Assembly (NCBI RefSeq): GCF_016909175.1
Contig: NZ_JAFBFI010000006.1
Location: 124,001 to 188,000 of the forward strand
Source: Peribacillus deserti
GTDB taxonomy: Bacteria > Bacillota > Bacilli > Bacillales > DSM-1321
Direction: 5' to 3'
Length of the DNA: 64,000 nucleotides
Part shown: piece after piece, positions 28,347 through 36,321 of the stretch
Layout of the letters: every line of letters begins with the position of its first letter
Numbering within the stretch: the stretch's first letter is position 1
Translations under genes and position numbers: made by a program
The notes under the pieces: model-generated
The model's database searches: none
Told to the model about the DNA's origin: nothing
Seen by the model: only the letters and a program-made list of their open reading frames with translations

Positions 28347-29133
28347 TCGGGTGCTGCTCCTTCCATTTTTGAATCGAAGCTTTAATTTTATCTACATTCT
28401 TTCTGGCCTCTTCTTCTCCAATACTAATCATTTCTTCAATATTTGTAAATGCTCGTGAACTGAATTGCTCTACTCTCGGACGGAGCATAATATCTGAAGC
28501 AAACTCTCTATGCATGACAAGCTCCATTTGCAGAATATCCAGGCTTTGCATGATCACGTCATAAATAGATTGAATCTCAAAATTCTGTTTAACATGGGCA
28601 ACCTCTACGCCTATGACAATATCCGCTCCCATTTCCCTGACTACTGATACCGGAATCCGGTCCACCACACCGCCATCAACTAAAAGTCTGCTTCCAATCT
28701 TTTCAGGTACGAATATCCCCGGGATGGAAATGCTTGCCCGAACGGCCTCCGCTATCGGCCCTTTTGTAAAAATAACCTTTTCCCCTGTATTGATATCAGT
28801 TGCTACTACCGACACTGGGATATTCAAATCCTCTAAATTTTTGCCATATGTAAAAATCCGAATAAAATCTTTTATTTTTTTCCCCGATATTAATCCCATT
28901 TTGGGAACAGTGAAATCCAAAAAGAACTTTCTTTTAAATGCGGCGGATAATTTATACAGACGCTCTAAATCCTGTCCTGAAGCATAAAAGCAGCCCACCA
29001 ATGCACCCATACTGCTGCCTGCCATCATATGGACCGGTATTCCTTCTTCCTTAAGTACTTTTAAGACACCTAAATGAGCAAAACCTCTTGCACCTCCAGA
29101 CCCTAATGCCAAGCCAACTTTAGGTTTCTCCAT
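28336..29133 (-). CDS. ylbK: Patatin-like phospholipase family protein YlbK (RssA-like)
   Basis: Patatin-fold hydrolase. Glycine-rich oxyanion loop GSGGARG at residues 11-17, nucleophile elbow GSSMG at 39-43 and the catalytic Asp in VDGGVVDR are all present, so an active lipid acyl hydrolase is plausible; the substrate is unknown. Length about 265 residues. ATG at 29131-29133 is preferred over an adjacent upstream TTG. It is cotranscribed with ylbL and divergent from ylbJ. Confidence 0.9.
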   Translation of the reverse strand: MEKPKVGLALGSGGARGFAHLGVLKVLKEEGIPVHMMAGSSMGALVGCFYASGQDLERLYKLSAAFKRKFFLDFTVPKMGLISGKKIKDFIRIFTYGKNLEDLNIPVSVVATDINTGEKVIFTKGPIAEAVRASISIPGIFVPEKIGSRLLVDGGVVDRIPVSVVREMGADIVIGVEVAHVKQNFEIQSIYDVIMQSLDILQMELVMHREFASDIMLRPRVEQFSSRAFTNIEEMISIGEEEARKNVDKIKASIQKWKEQHPNEP

Positions 29134-29304
29134 CAAAGGTGCCCCCTCTCTCTGTCTTATTAAACTTATGGTCTAAATTTTGATATATGAGTATATGGTG
29201 TAATTAAGGACAAGTTAGTTTTTCACCCTGACTTTTGGGCATTATAAATAGTCCGTCAAAATGTTGTGTTAGAGGCTTACTTCTTTTCTAGGGGGACGAA
29301 AAGG

Positions 29305-30528
29305 TTGAATAGATCGAGATTTAAAACGGTAGTATTGTCAGCTTCAGCTGTCTTTTTGGCTGGGGCTCTCATTAAATTTCCACAGGAAGCATTTCAAGCA
29401 TCCATTAGAGGTTTGAATATGTGGTGGGAAATTGTCTTTCCATCCCTGCTGCCTTTTCTTATTATTTCAGAGATGCTGATCGGCTTCGGCGTTGTTAGAT
29501 TTATAGGTGTACTGCTTGAACCTTTCATGAGGCCATTATTTAGAGTACCGGGTGTAGGCGGCTTTGTCTGGGCAATGGGAATGGCTTCAGGCTTTCCTGT
29601 TGGCGCTAAATTAACCTCAAGACTGCGGCAGGAAGGCCAATTGACAAGGACTGAAGCTGAAAGACTGGTAGCCTTCACCAATTGTTCGAATCCCATCTTC
29701 ATATTTGGAGCAGTTTCGATTGGATTTTTCTACAATACCCGTTTAGGTATAATTCTCGCCCTCGCCCATTATTTATCCAATTTTACCGTTGGCATTGTCA
29801 TGAGATTTTATGGGAAAGATGAAGACATATCACCAGAAAAAAGCAAGAAAAAAATATCGATCAAAGCAGCCTTGATCGCCCTTCACCGCACACGAATAAA
29901 GGATAAACGGCCAATAGGAAAATTGCTTGGAGATGCCGTGCAGTCATCCATCAACACGCTTCTTATGATTGGAGGCTTTGTTATATTATTTTCTGTAATT
30001 AACAAACTCTTATTCCACATGGGTATTACAGCTGTGTTATCTGGCGGTATGAAACACATATTGAACCTGTTCAATTTTTCCGAATCACTCAGCGTTCCCT
30101 TGTTCGCCGGTATATTCGAAATCACTCTCGGCTCCCAGATGACAAGCCAGGCTCAAGGAGCATCCCTCCTGCATCAAGTTATCATTACCAGCTTTATTCT
30201 TGCCTTCAGCGGTTTTAGTATACAGGCTCAGGTGGCCAGCATTCTAGCTGAAACTGACATCCGATTCTTCCCTTTTTTTGCTGCCCGAATTCTGCAGGGT
30301 TTATTTGCTGGTTTTTACACTCTCTTGTTATGGCAGCCGCTGTATGAAAATAATTGCTGCCAGGAAAAGGCTTTGGGTGTACTGCCAGCAGGCTGGATTC
30401 CCGAATCTGACTCAATGAGTTCATTGTTTTATTTAATGGGCAAGTACGGCCCGGTCTTTACTTTAGTTTCACTTTTTTTATACATAATCATCCTATACCT
30501 TCGTATATTTCAAACATCCCGCAATTAA
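29305..30528 (+). CDS. ylbJ: Sporulation integral membrane protein YlbJ
   Basis: Polytopic nucleoside-recognition (Gate) domain membrane protein needed for heat-resistant spores in Bacillus subtilis, where it is sigma-E dependent. About eight transmembrane segments and the family patterns WWEIVFPSLLPFLIISE and GMASGFPVGAKLTSRLR are present. The start is TTG at 29305-29307, with AGGGGG nine bases upstream, giving 407 residues like the known protein; the longer frame from 29266 is rejected. Confidence 0.92.
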   Translation: MNRSRFKTVVLSASAVFLAGALIKFPQEAFQASIRGLNMWWEIVFPSLLPFLIISEMLIGFGVVRFIGVLLEPFMRPLFRVPGVGGFVWAMGMASGFPVGAKLTSRLRQEGQLTRTEAERLVAFTNCSNPIFIFGAVSIGFFYNTRLGIILALAHYLSNFTVGIVMRFYGKDEDISPEKSKKKISIKAALIALHRTRIKDKRPIGKLLGDAVQSSINTLLMIGGFVILFSVINKLLFHMGITAVLSGGMKHILNLFNFSESLSVPLFAGIFEITLGSQMTSQAQGASLLHQVIITSFILAFSGFSIQAQVASILAETDIRFFPFFAARILQGLFAGFYTLLLWQPLYENNCCQEKALGVLPAGWIPESDSMSSLFYLMGKYGPVFTLVSLFLYIIILYLRIFQTSRN

Positions 30529-30543
30529 AAAGCTCCAGTAAAA

Positions 30544-30568
30544 AACAGCACTCCATTGGAATGCTGTT
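30544..30568. terminator. Bidirectional terminator between ylbJ and coaD
   Basis: AACAGCA and TCC pair with GGA and TGCTGTT with one mismatch. T-rich tracts follow on both strands (TTGTTTTTATT on plus, TTTTTTAC on minus), serving the convergent ylbJ and coaD. Confidence 0.8.
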
Positions 30569-30582
30569 TGTTTTTATTATTT

Positions 30583-31062
<480 letters not shown>

Positions 31063-31154
31063 TTAAATTCTCCTCTAATTATATATACTCCGTACATCCT
31101 GCAGGCAGTTTGATCTTGACTCCCGGTTGTGCATAAAGCTATTCGGGATAGGAA

Positions 31155-31706
31155 TTAAGAATGCTTGTAAATCGTAACCGCAATCATCCCATATTTCTCC
31201 TGCCTCCATAATATAAGATTCTCAAATTCCTTATCTAATATTACATCGGAAGCATGTTCACAGACGATGATGCCTTTTTCAGACAAGAGATTATGTTCCT
31301 GAACCATAGCCACCAAATTTTCAATGATATGTTTTTTATAGGGCGGATCCAGCAGAATAAGATCAAATGTAAGTTCTCTTTTAATAATGGCCTTCAAAGC
31401 TCTCTCGGATTCATTCTTATACACCTCTGCCTGCTCTTGAAAACCGCATGCTTCAAGATTCGAACGAATCGTACTAATCGCTTTATGGTCACGGTCAACA
31501 AAAATCCCCTGATCCATTCCCCTGCTAAGAGCTTCAATGCCAAGGCCTCCGCTTCCTGCAAATAAATCTAATACAAGGCCTCCATCAAAATAAGGACCAA
31601 TTATATTAAATATCGACTCTTTTACTTTATCGGTTGTAGGACGAGTTTGGTTGCCAGGTACAGCCTTAAGCGGCCTGCCTTTGCATGTTCCTGATACGAC
31701 CCTCAT
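31155..31706 (-). CDS. rsmD: 16S rRNA m2G966 methyltransferase RsmD
   Basis: SAM-dependent N2-methyltransferase acting on G966 of 16S rRNA (YlbH). SAM motif VLDLFAGSGGLGIEALSRG and catalytic LLDPPYKK are evident; 183 residues. It is cotranscribed with coaD. The 874 bases upstream contain no minus-strand gene but hold two structured RNA candidates on the plus strand. Confidence 0.96.
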   Translation of the reverse strand: MRVVSGTCKGRPLKAVPGNQTRPTTDKVKESIFNIIGPYFDGGLVLDLFAGSGGLGIEALSRGMDQGIFVDRDHKAISTIRSNLEACGFQEQAEVYKNESERALKAIIKRELTFDLILLDPPYKKHIIENLVAMVQEHNLLSEKGIIVCEHASDVILDKEFENLILWRQEKYGMIAVTIYKHS

Positions 31707-31834
31707 AGTTTTTCACCACATTTATCAGCAAAATAAAATTCTATCCTATCCTAACACATTCAATGTAAATCAGCCAAATGTTTCTGTCCCTTCTTAAGAG
31801 CCTGTATGAAAGACCCTAAAAGAGCAGGCGCGTA

Positions 31835-31863
31835 CTGAAAAAAATTAAGTGTCAGTGAATAAT
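31835..31863 (+). promoter_or_regulatory. Candidate sigma-A promoter for the small RNA
   Basis: CTGAAA (31835-31840) and AATAAT (31858-31863) are separated by 17 bases and match the -35 and -10 consensus at 4 and 5 of 6 positions. Transcription from about 31870 would run into the hairpins and terminator ending near 32045. Confidence 0.4.
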
Positions 31864-31869
31864 GTCCAC

Positions 31870-32045
31870 TTTATTGGCCCATACTGTCTATTAACAGCAT
31901 CTTATTCGAGGATGTTGTTGCCAACCGCGGAGAAGACTTACGTTTCCCCATAAGTTCTTCCTCCGGTTTCTCCTCTCCCTTTGCCTTCTTTCCTTATATG
32001 AAGGATATAGAAGGACCCTGCAGATTCGTCTGCAGGGTTTTTTAT
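31870..32045 (+). ncRNA. Candidate small structured RNA with terminator
   Basis: No plus-strand gene ends here, yet a perfect intrinsic terminator is present. Before it are two more hairpins. Hairpin 1 pairs AACAGCATC (31893-31901) with GATGTTGTT (31911-31919), including one G-U. Hairpin 2 pairs 31928-31940 with 31951-31965 through 13 pairs and two bulges. No open frame with a ribosome site lies inside. An Rfam family named after ylbH exists for this neighbourhood in Bacillus; whether this is that RNA cannot be told by eye. Confidence 0.55.
32015..32044 (+). terminator. Perfect plus-strand terminator without a gene
   Basis: ACCCTGCAGA and TCTGCAGGGT form a perfect 10 bp stem closed by a TTCG tetraloop and followed by TTTTTTATTTT. 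The minus strand lacks a T-tract, so direction is clear. Confidence 0.9.
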
Positions 32046-32415
32046 TTTGATTCCCTGCCAAACGAACATGATTTTTCTTTTAACTGGCTTAAATTGAAAT
32101 CATTTATTGTGTATGATCATCCTCATAAATTTCTGAAAACCCCTGTAAATTTGTATTTAGCCTCCAGAATTTCGTTCTTCCCCAAAAGATTTCAATTCTC
32201 CCCCATATATCTACATATACTCGAGGATTTTATTAATAGCCGGAATAACGATACAATCCACTTTTTTGACCCTGAAACAGCTGCTTTTCAATGTTTTATC
32301 TCTATCAAGGCGTGATTTTTCAATGAAAAAATTTCAATATAATGGTCATAGATGTGACATAGCCTAATTAATAAATCTGCTTTTGCTTATCTTTGTGTTA
32401 AAGCTAATTTGCACG

Positions 32416-32509
32416 GTCTGTGGAGAAGTGTTTTTCAGGAGAAGGAATTGTTCCTGCGATAGGCGTTCCAGCCTACAGGGTCTTTCCATACAAAACTTCT
32501 CAAGCAGAC
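32416..32509 (+). ncRNA. Structured leader upstream of the DUF7147-type gene
   Basis: A long closing stem pairs GTCTG, GAGAAG and TTTT (32416-32434) with AAAA, CTTCTC and CAGAC (32492-32509), 15 pairs with small internal loops. It encloses two hairpins, CAGGA with TCCTG (32436-32456) and TAGGC with GCCTA (32460-32475), plus about 16 unpaired bases, that is, a three-way junction. It ends about 70 bases before the start codon at 32581. It resembles a cis-regulatory RNA in form, but matches no class I can name. Strand is inferred from the downstream gene. Confidence 0.5.
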
Positions 32510-32580
32510 AAATACATGTTACATTTGAAAAAGCATCTCGTCTGTACTAACTCTATTGCAGACATCATAGGAGGAACCTC

Positions 32581-32970
32581 ATGATTCAAAGATTCATTGA
32601 ACTAGGAGAAGGATATTCAGATATATACGAACTGCTCGAAATTGGCCGTGCCAGCCGCGAACGAGTCTCTCGCCTGCTGGCTTTTCATACAATAAAAGAA
32701 AGCAGACCGGTCACATCAGTGGCAATTACCATGCAGCCTACCAGCCCTGGTGAATTTCAGCCCATTTATATATGCAGAGAGGGCATACCAAATCCCGGCG
32801 CCAAACCCAACAAACGATACGACCTCTTTGCCGAACTCGCGAATGAACTTGATAAACCAATCATCGAACTAGATGTAAAACCCTCAAATACATTTGCAGA
32901 AAAAGAACTGTACTACCAGCACCTTATTGGGATCCTAAGAATGAACAAATACCTTCCCCCGATGAAATAG
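32581..32970 (+). CDS. Conserved Bacillaceae protein of unknown function (DUF7147-like)
   Basis: A 129-residue soluble protein beginning MIQRFIELGEGYSDIYEL. I recognise it as a widely conserved Bacillaceae protein, likely DUF7147, that older annotations sometimes called methylthioribose kinase without support; no kinase motif is visible. TAGGAGGAAC precedes the ATG at good spacing. The leader can fold into a three-way junction, and a copy of the hairpin repeat begins at the last base of the stop codon. It stands alone on the plus strand. Confidence 0.8.
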   Translation: MIQRFIELGEGYSDIYELLEIGRASRERVSRLLAFHTIKESRPVTSVAITMQPTSPGEFQPIYICREGIPNPGAKPNKRYDLFAELANELDKPIIELDVKPSNTFAEKELYYQHLIGILRMNKYLPPMK

Positions 32971-33109
32971 AAAAGCGGAAAGCGGTCCGGAGCGATAGCG
33001 GAGGAGCTGCCAGACAAGCATAAGACGAGCAGGCCGTGGAAAGCGTCTTTCTTTCCATGGACTGATTGGCTTATGACTCGAGGGCAGCAGCTTGGAGCTA
33101 GACATAATG
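32970..33109 (+). repeat. Copy R3 of the dispersed hairpin repeat
   Basis: Outer stem GCTGCC (33006-33011) with GGCAGC (33083-33088); middle stem CATAAG (33019-33024) with CTTATG (33070-33075); inner stem CCGTGGAAAG with CTTTCCATGG. Conserved unpaired flanks are ACGAGC and GACTGATTGG. The repeat starts right at the stop codon of the preceding gene. Confidence 0.78.
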
Positions 33110-33660
33110 AAAAGCGGAGAACGGTGCTTTTCACGGGCTACTATTTATAGCAGAATGATTTACCTGTTTATTAATAACAATCAACCTGTGAAAAGCAGAC
33201 ACCTGAAAGGCATAAGACGAGCGGCAGCGAAAGGCCGCTTTTGCCTTTTGATAGCGATTGGCTTATGACCAAAGGTGTCAGTTCGCAGCTGGACAAAGAA
33301 AAGCGGAGAACGGTGCTTTTCACGGGCTACTATTTATAGCAGAATGATTTACCTGTTTATTAATAACAATCAATCTTGTGAAAAGCAGACACCTGAAAGG
33401 CATAAGACGAGCGGCAGCGAAAGGCCGCTTTTGCCTTTTGATGGCGATTGGCTTATGACCAAAGGTGTCAGTTCGCAGCTGGACAAAGAAAAGCGGAGAA
33501 CGATACTTTTCACGGGCTACTATTTATAGCAGAATGATTTACCTGTTTATTAATAACAATCAACCTTGTGAAAAGCAGACACCTGAAAGGCATAAGACGA
33601 GCGGCAGCGAAAGGCCGCTTTTGCCTTTTGATGGCGATTGGCTTACGACTTGAGGGCATT
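33110..33660 (+). repeat. Three tandem copies (R4-R6) of a 190-base repeat unit
   Basis: AAAAGCGGAGAACG begins at 33110, 33299 and 33489, giving periods of 189 and 190. The copies are nearly identical; the third diverges after about 33645. Each unit has a distal stem GCTTTTCAC with GTGAAAAGC, an outer stem GACACCT with AGGTGTC (33198-33204 and 33273-33279 in the first unit) and the middle stem CATAAG with CTTATG. Near-identity implies recent tandem duplication. Open frames of up to 84 codons here recur with the repeat and are not treated as genes. Confidence 0.85.
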
Positions 33661-33702
33661 TGTTGGAGCTAGCTGCCCCAACAAATGCCGGCAAAATAAA
33701 GA

Positions 33703-33835
33703 TCAGCATAAAACTTCAAAAGTTAAGCATAAAACTCGAAAAGTTAAGCGTAAATCTCTAAAAGTTAAGCATAAATCTCCAAAAGTTAAGCGTAAACCTG
33801 ATAAACATAAACAAGCATCTGAAAAGATAAGCATA
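33703..33835. repeat. Second 21-base-period array
   Basis: The core TTAAGC followed by a/gTAAA recurs with TAAGC at 33724, 33745, 33766 and 33787, then weaker units at 33808 and 33828, and one before at about 33703. Units are spaced by AAAAG tracts. The period equals that of the array at 14248-14452. An open frame across it would encode a lysine-rich heptapeptide repeat, but has no ribosome site. Confidence 0.75.
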
Positions 33836-33850
33836 GTTATCAAAAAATAG

Positions 33851-34234
33851 GCACAAATTCTAACTGTTTCTGTAATGTTTGATAGAGGTCGGCAAAAAAG
33901 ATACTAAACTTATGGAGTTCAGCTGCTAGGCTGGTATTTTTTGATTAATAGGAAAGGATTAGATAACTTTAGAAGGTAATTCGTTAGAGCGGGATTTTCT
34001 TCAGGAAAAAAATATTTATTAAGCACTGGCCATCCTGGATAGGTTTCAGTTTTTTGGGGATTACCAAACTAAACTGTATCTTGAAGCCTCCTTGTTTGGG
34101 AAGCAATGACTGATACACCCAAAAAACTACGTATTCGAGAAGAATGAACTAAGAAGCAGCTGCTGCCCAGCATTCATCGTGGCGGCGACGCGCCTTCCCC
34201 AATTACATTCACATTACATTCACAAAATACAAAA
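33851..34234. other. Intergenic region without recognised feature
   Basis: Between the 21-base array and the ylbG terminator no convincing open frame, hairpin or repeat was seen on either strand. Confidence 0.5.
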
Positions 34235-34267
34235 AAGGCGAGATTCTAAAACCTTGAATCTCACCTT
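34235..34267 (-). terminator. Terminator after ylbG
   Basis: On the minus strand AAGGTGAGATTC pairs with GAATCTCGCCTT (one G-U), followed by TTTTGT. It sits right after the ylbG stop. Confidence 0.85.
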
Positions 34268-34268
34268 T

Positions 34269-34544
34269 TTATAATTCCATTTTATAATCGTACTCTTTTG
34301 CTTTATCGGGCTTGGAGTTCTCATATTCCAGCTTGAGAAACGGTTTATACGAAAGCTCCACTTTTTTCACAAAAGAATAGCTTTGTATTTTTTCGGAAAG
34401 TGCCGGTACTTCATCCATGTCGGTATAAAGGACGACATATTTCAATTTCTTTGATACATAGTGTATGTTTCCATATCTTCTAAGCATTTTCACTTGTTTT
34501 AGCGTATGCAGCCAGATAATAATGCTTTGCCTTGAACCGATCAT
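34269..34544 (-). CDS. ylbG: DUF2129 family protein YlbG
   Basis: A 91-residue cytoplasmic protein with the DUF2129 pattern [21 protein letters not shown] at the N-terminus and conserved [11 protein letters not shown] in the middle. The function is unknown. It normally sits beside ylbH (rsmD); here it is separated from rsmD by the repeat-rich 2.5 kb region. Followed by a strong terminator. Divergent from the small cysteine-containing gene upstream. Confidence 0.88.
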   Translation of the reverse strand: MIGSRQSIIIWLHTLKQVKMLRRYGNIHYVSKKLKYVVLYTDMDEVPALSEKIQSYSFVKKVELSYKPFLKLEYENSKPDKAKEYDYKMEL

Positions 34545-34725
34545 ATCTTATTCTCCTTAGTGTAAAGGCTATATAGATAGTGTAGCATAGAAAAAACTTT
34601 GTTATCAATATTAAATAACTTGCCACTTGCAGGAATCCTTAATAACATACATCTATAGAGATCAAAAGATTCATTGTCGCTTATAACCAATCAGCCTTTT
34701 AATAGAATATGAAGGTGGTGGAAGT

Positions 34726-35049
34726 TTGAATCTTGAACTGATATGGACGCTTTTCATTGATACTCTTGCTAATAATCATGAAATACATTCCGCCTTCTAT
34801 AAAAAGTCCGCCGGCATTCCTTTTTTATATGTTTCGGCTGTAAGCAAAGATTTCGATCCTTACCAGGCAGAATTTGCTATAAAAGAAGCTTCCGCTCAGG
34901 TGATGAAGGGGAAGCAGCTTCATAGTGAGACGGTCTTTGTTCGTCAAGATGAAAAACTTTATGTTTATCGCCACAGATTTTATGTTCCGCAGCGAAAAAT
35001 GTTCTGCTGTGGCAATCTGTGTGCCGACTGTATCCGATTTACACAGTAA
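34726..35049 (+). CDS. Small cysteine-motif protein of unknown function
   Basis: A 107-residue protein starting at a TTG with GGTGGTGG-type ribosome site upstream. I cannot assign a family. The first 80 residues look like a soluble alpha/beta domain; the end carries CCGNLCADC (residues about 95-103), a possible metal or iron-sulfur ligand cluster similar in pattern to other short CCGxxC proteins. It sits between ylbG and ylbF, both minus strand, and so stands alone. Whether it works with the neighbouring iron-sulfur protein YlbF is speculation. Confidence 0.65.
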   Translation: MNLELIWTLFIDTLANNHEIHSAFYKKSAGIPFLYVSAVSKDFDPYQAEFAIKEASAQVMKGKQLHSETVFVRQDEKLYVYRHRFYVPQRKMFCCGNLCADCIRFTQ

Positions 35050-35173
35050 TGTGTTCCCAGTGATGATTGAAACATCGTTATATGTTAAGGTACACAGCAA
35101 TCAATAAGTAATAAGTCTTTTTTAATTCCGCGGCAAAACTCGGACAGATAGAGCTCAGGCGGCATACAAAAAA

Positions 35174-35203
35174 GCCAAAATCCATACACTGACGGATTTT
35201 GGC
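35174..35203 (-). terminator. Terminator after ylbF
   Basis: On the minus strand GCCAAAATCC pairs with GGATTTTGGC, followed by TTTTTTG. Confidence 0.88.
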
Positions 35204-35210
35204 TTTGTAT

Positions 35211-35654
35211 TTAGGAACAGCCGCAGCCTCCACCGCTGCCGCATCCACCTGAACAGCTCGATCCGCTGTCAAAGAATGGGTTACCGGTCGGCACCTTAAT
35301 ATTAGGTGAAACAGCGCGGCCTACACGGACACTGACCTCGTCCAGAAGGTTTTGCAGTTCAGTTTCTGCCAGTTTATATGCAGCAATCGTTGGATGCAGA
35401 TCCATTTCCCTTTTAAGCTGTCTGGCATTAAGAGAGACTTCACGGTAATTCGGATGATATTTTCCAAATCTTTGGACCTCTTCATAAAGTTCCTTAATAG
35501 TAGAGAATTTCTTGATTTTCTCTTGAGCAAGCTTGTCCGCCTGCATTTTATATAATGAAAGAAAATATTGCTCGCCAATATCTGAGTCAATAATGGCCTG
35601 GGCAAGATTTTCCGCAAAATCTATGATTTCAACACTTTCTACAGTAGCAAGCAT
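35211..35654 (-). CDS. ylbF: YlbF, subunit of the Y-complex (RNase Y / Spo0A control)
   Basis: Helical protein that forms a complex with YmcA and YaaT; in Bacillus subtilis the complex carries iron-sulfur clusters, guides RNase Y cleavage and promotes competence, biofilm formation and sporulation. The helical domain includes EVQRFGKYHPNYREVS, and the C-terminal tail CSGGCGSGGGCGCS supplies the cysteines. Its 147 residues fit. GGAGGTGG precedes the ATG. It is the last gene of a minus-strand ylbD-ylbE-ylbF run, though a gap of about 410 bases separates it from ylbE. Confidence 0.93.
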   Translation of the reverse strand: MLATVESVEIIDFAENLAQAIIDSDIGEQYFLSLYKMQADKLAQEKIKKFSTIKELYEEVQRFGKYHPNYREVSLNARQLKREMDLHPTIAAYKLAETELQNLLDEVSVRVGRAVSPNIKVPTGNPFFDSGSSCSGGCGSGGGCGCS

Positions 35655-35709
35655 CAGCCCACCTCCATCCCTTATTTTAACATTTTAATTCTAGAGATGC
35701 GAACAGGAT

Positions 35710-35856
35710 TTATTTGGAATAAATACCCAATCTAATATTATAGTCGTCCTGCCGGAAATCTGGATCTACCGACTTTAAAAAAGCATATGTATCTTTCTTT
35801 ATCACTTTGCCATCAAAGAAGTCTGCATCTGAAACAAGCCACCTATTAACAGATTG
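35710..35856 (-). pseudogene. Possible frameshifted gene remnant before ylbF
   Basis: A 48-codon open stretch ending in TAA reads like a real protein tail (WLVSDADFFDGKV, then SVDPDFRQDDYNIRLGIYSK), but no start codon opens it in frame. Just upstream a different frame gives KADLIDAQLKHTGRGNNLL, suggesting one frameshift near 35845. Even that part has no start. I do not recognise the family. A decayed small gene is the simplest reading; chance cannot be excluded. Confidence 0.35.
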
Positions 35857-36034
35857 TTACCTCTTCCCGTATGTTTGAGTTGTGCATCGATTAGATCGGC
35901 TTTTCCTTATTTTCAAAACTAAGCGCTTTAACACGGCACGAATATACATAATCCAGCAAAGGAATGAATAAGTCCCTCCTTATTTTCTGTAAAGATTTTC
36001 TTTTTAGTCATATAAAACTAAGAATATACAAAGA

Positions 36035-36063
36035 AAAACCTCTTCCGATTGAAAAGAGGTTTT
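36035..36063 (-). terminator. Terminator after ylbE
   Basis: On the minus strand AAAACCTCTT pairs with AAGAGGTTTT, followed by TTCTTTG. It marks the end of the ylbD-ylbE unit. Confidence 0.82.
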
Positions 36064-36065
36064 CC

Positions 36066-36305
36066 TTATTTAACTGCATTCATGGTTTGGAACATAGAAA
36101 TCATCATGGAAGCCATTTGGACTCCATTGGTGAGCTGGGAAACTCTGTCTGGGATAGATTTTTTGAAAAAATAAGCAGCTTCCGTTTCCATCTTCTGAAG
36201 TTGTTGCGGATTTCTTGTTAATCTTCTATACCAGATAGGCTGAAGCCTTAAGTATTTCTTTAAATCTTCTTTTCCTTCTATTATTTCAAATAAATCTTTT
36301 CGCAA
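36066..36305 (-). CDS. ylbE: YlbE-like protein
   Basis: A 79-residue protein with the YlbE family pattern YLRLQPIWYRRLTRNP in its first half and a hydrophobic C-terminal helix. The function is unknown. The start is TTG at 36303-36305 with GGAGG seven bases upstream. It follows ylbD by 16 bases and is followed by a terminator, so the two form an operon, as in Bacillus subtilis. Confidence 0.86.
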   Translation of the reverse strand: MRKDLFEIIEGKEDLKKYLRLQPIWYRRLTRNPQQLQKMETEAAYFFKKSIPDRVSQLTNGVQMASMMISMFQTMNAVK

Positions 36306-36321
36306 GCAGCAGCCTCCTTTG

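Noticed and set aside
31998-32315. Plus-strand open frame of 105 codons after the small RNA
   Set aside because: It would run through the terminator hairpin, has no Shine-Dalgarno and shows no recognisable protein features.
32340-32580. T-box or known riboswitch before the gene at 32581
   Set aside because: The T-box consensus AGGGTGG and the conserved cores of purine, SAM, lysine, FMN and glycine riboswitches were looked for and not found.
32581-32970. Methylthioribose kinase label for the DUF7147-type protein
   Set aside because: The protein has 129 residues and no kinase motif; the label appears to be a propagated annotation.
33275-33529. Open frame of 84 codons in the tandem repeat, with related frames at 33465-33653, 19099-19323 and 40612-40842
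   Set aside because: The frames follow the repeat units, have no ribosome sites and change with the repeat; stem pairing, not codon content, is conserved.
33638-33850. Lysine-rich heptad-repeat open frame (KVKHK, KVKRK)
   Set aside because: It is the translation of the 21-base array; no ribosome site and the start lies inside the hairpin repeat.
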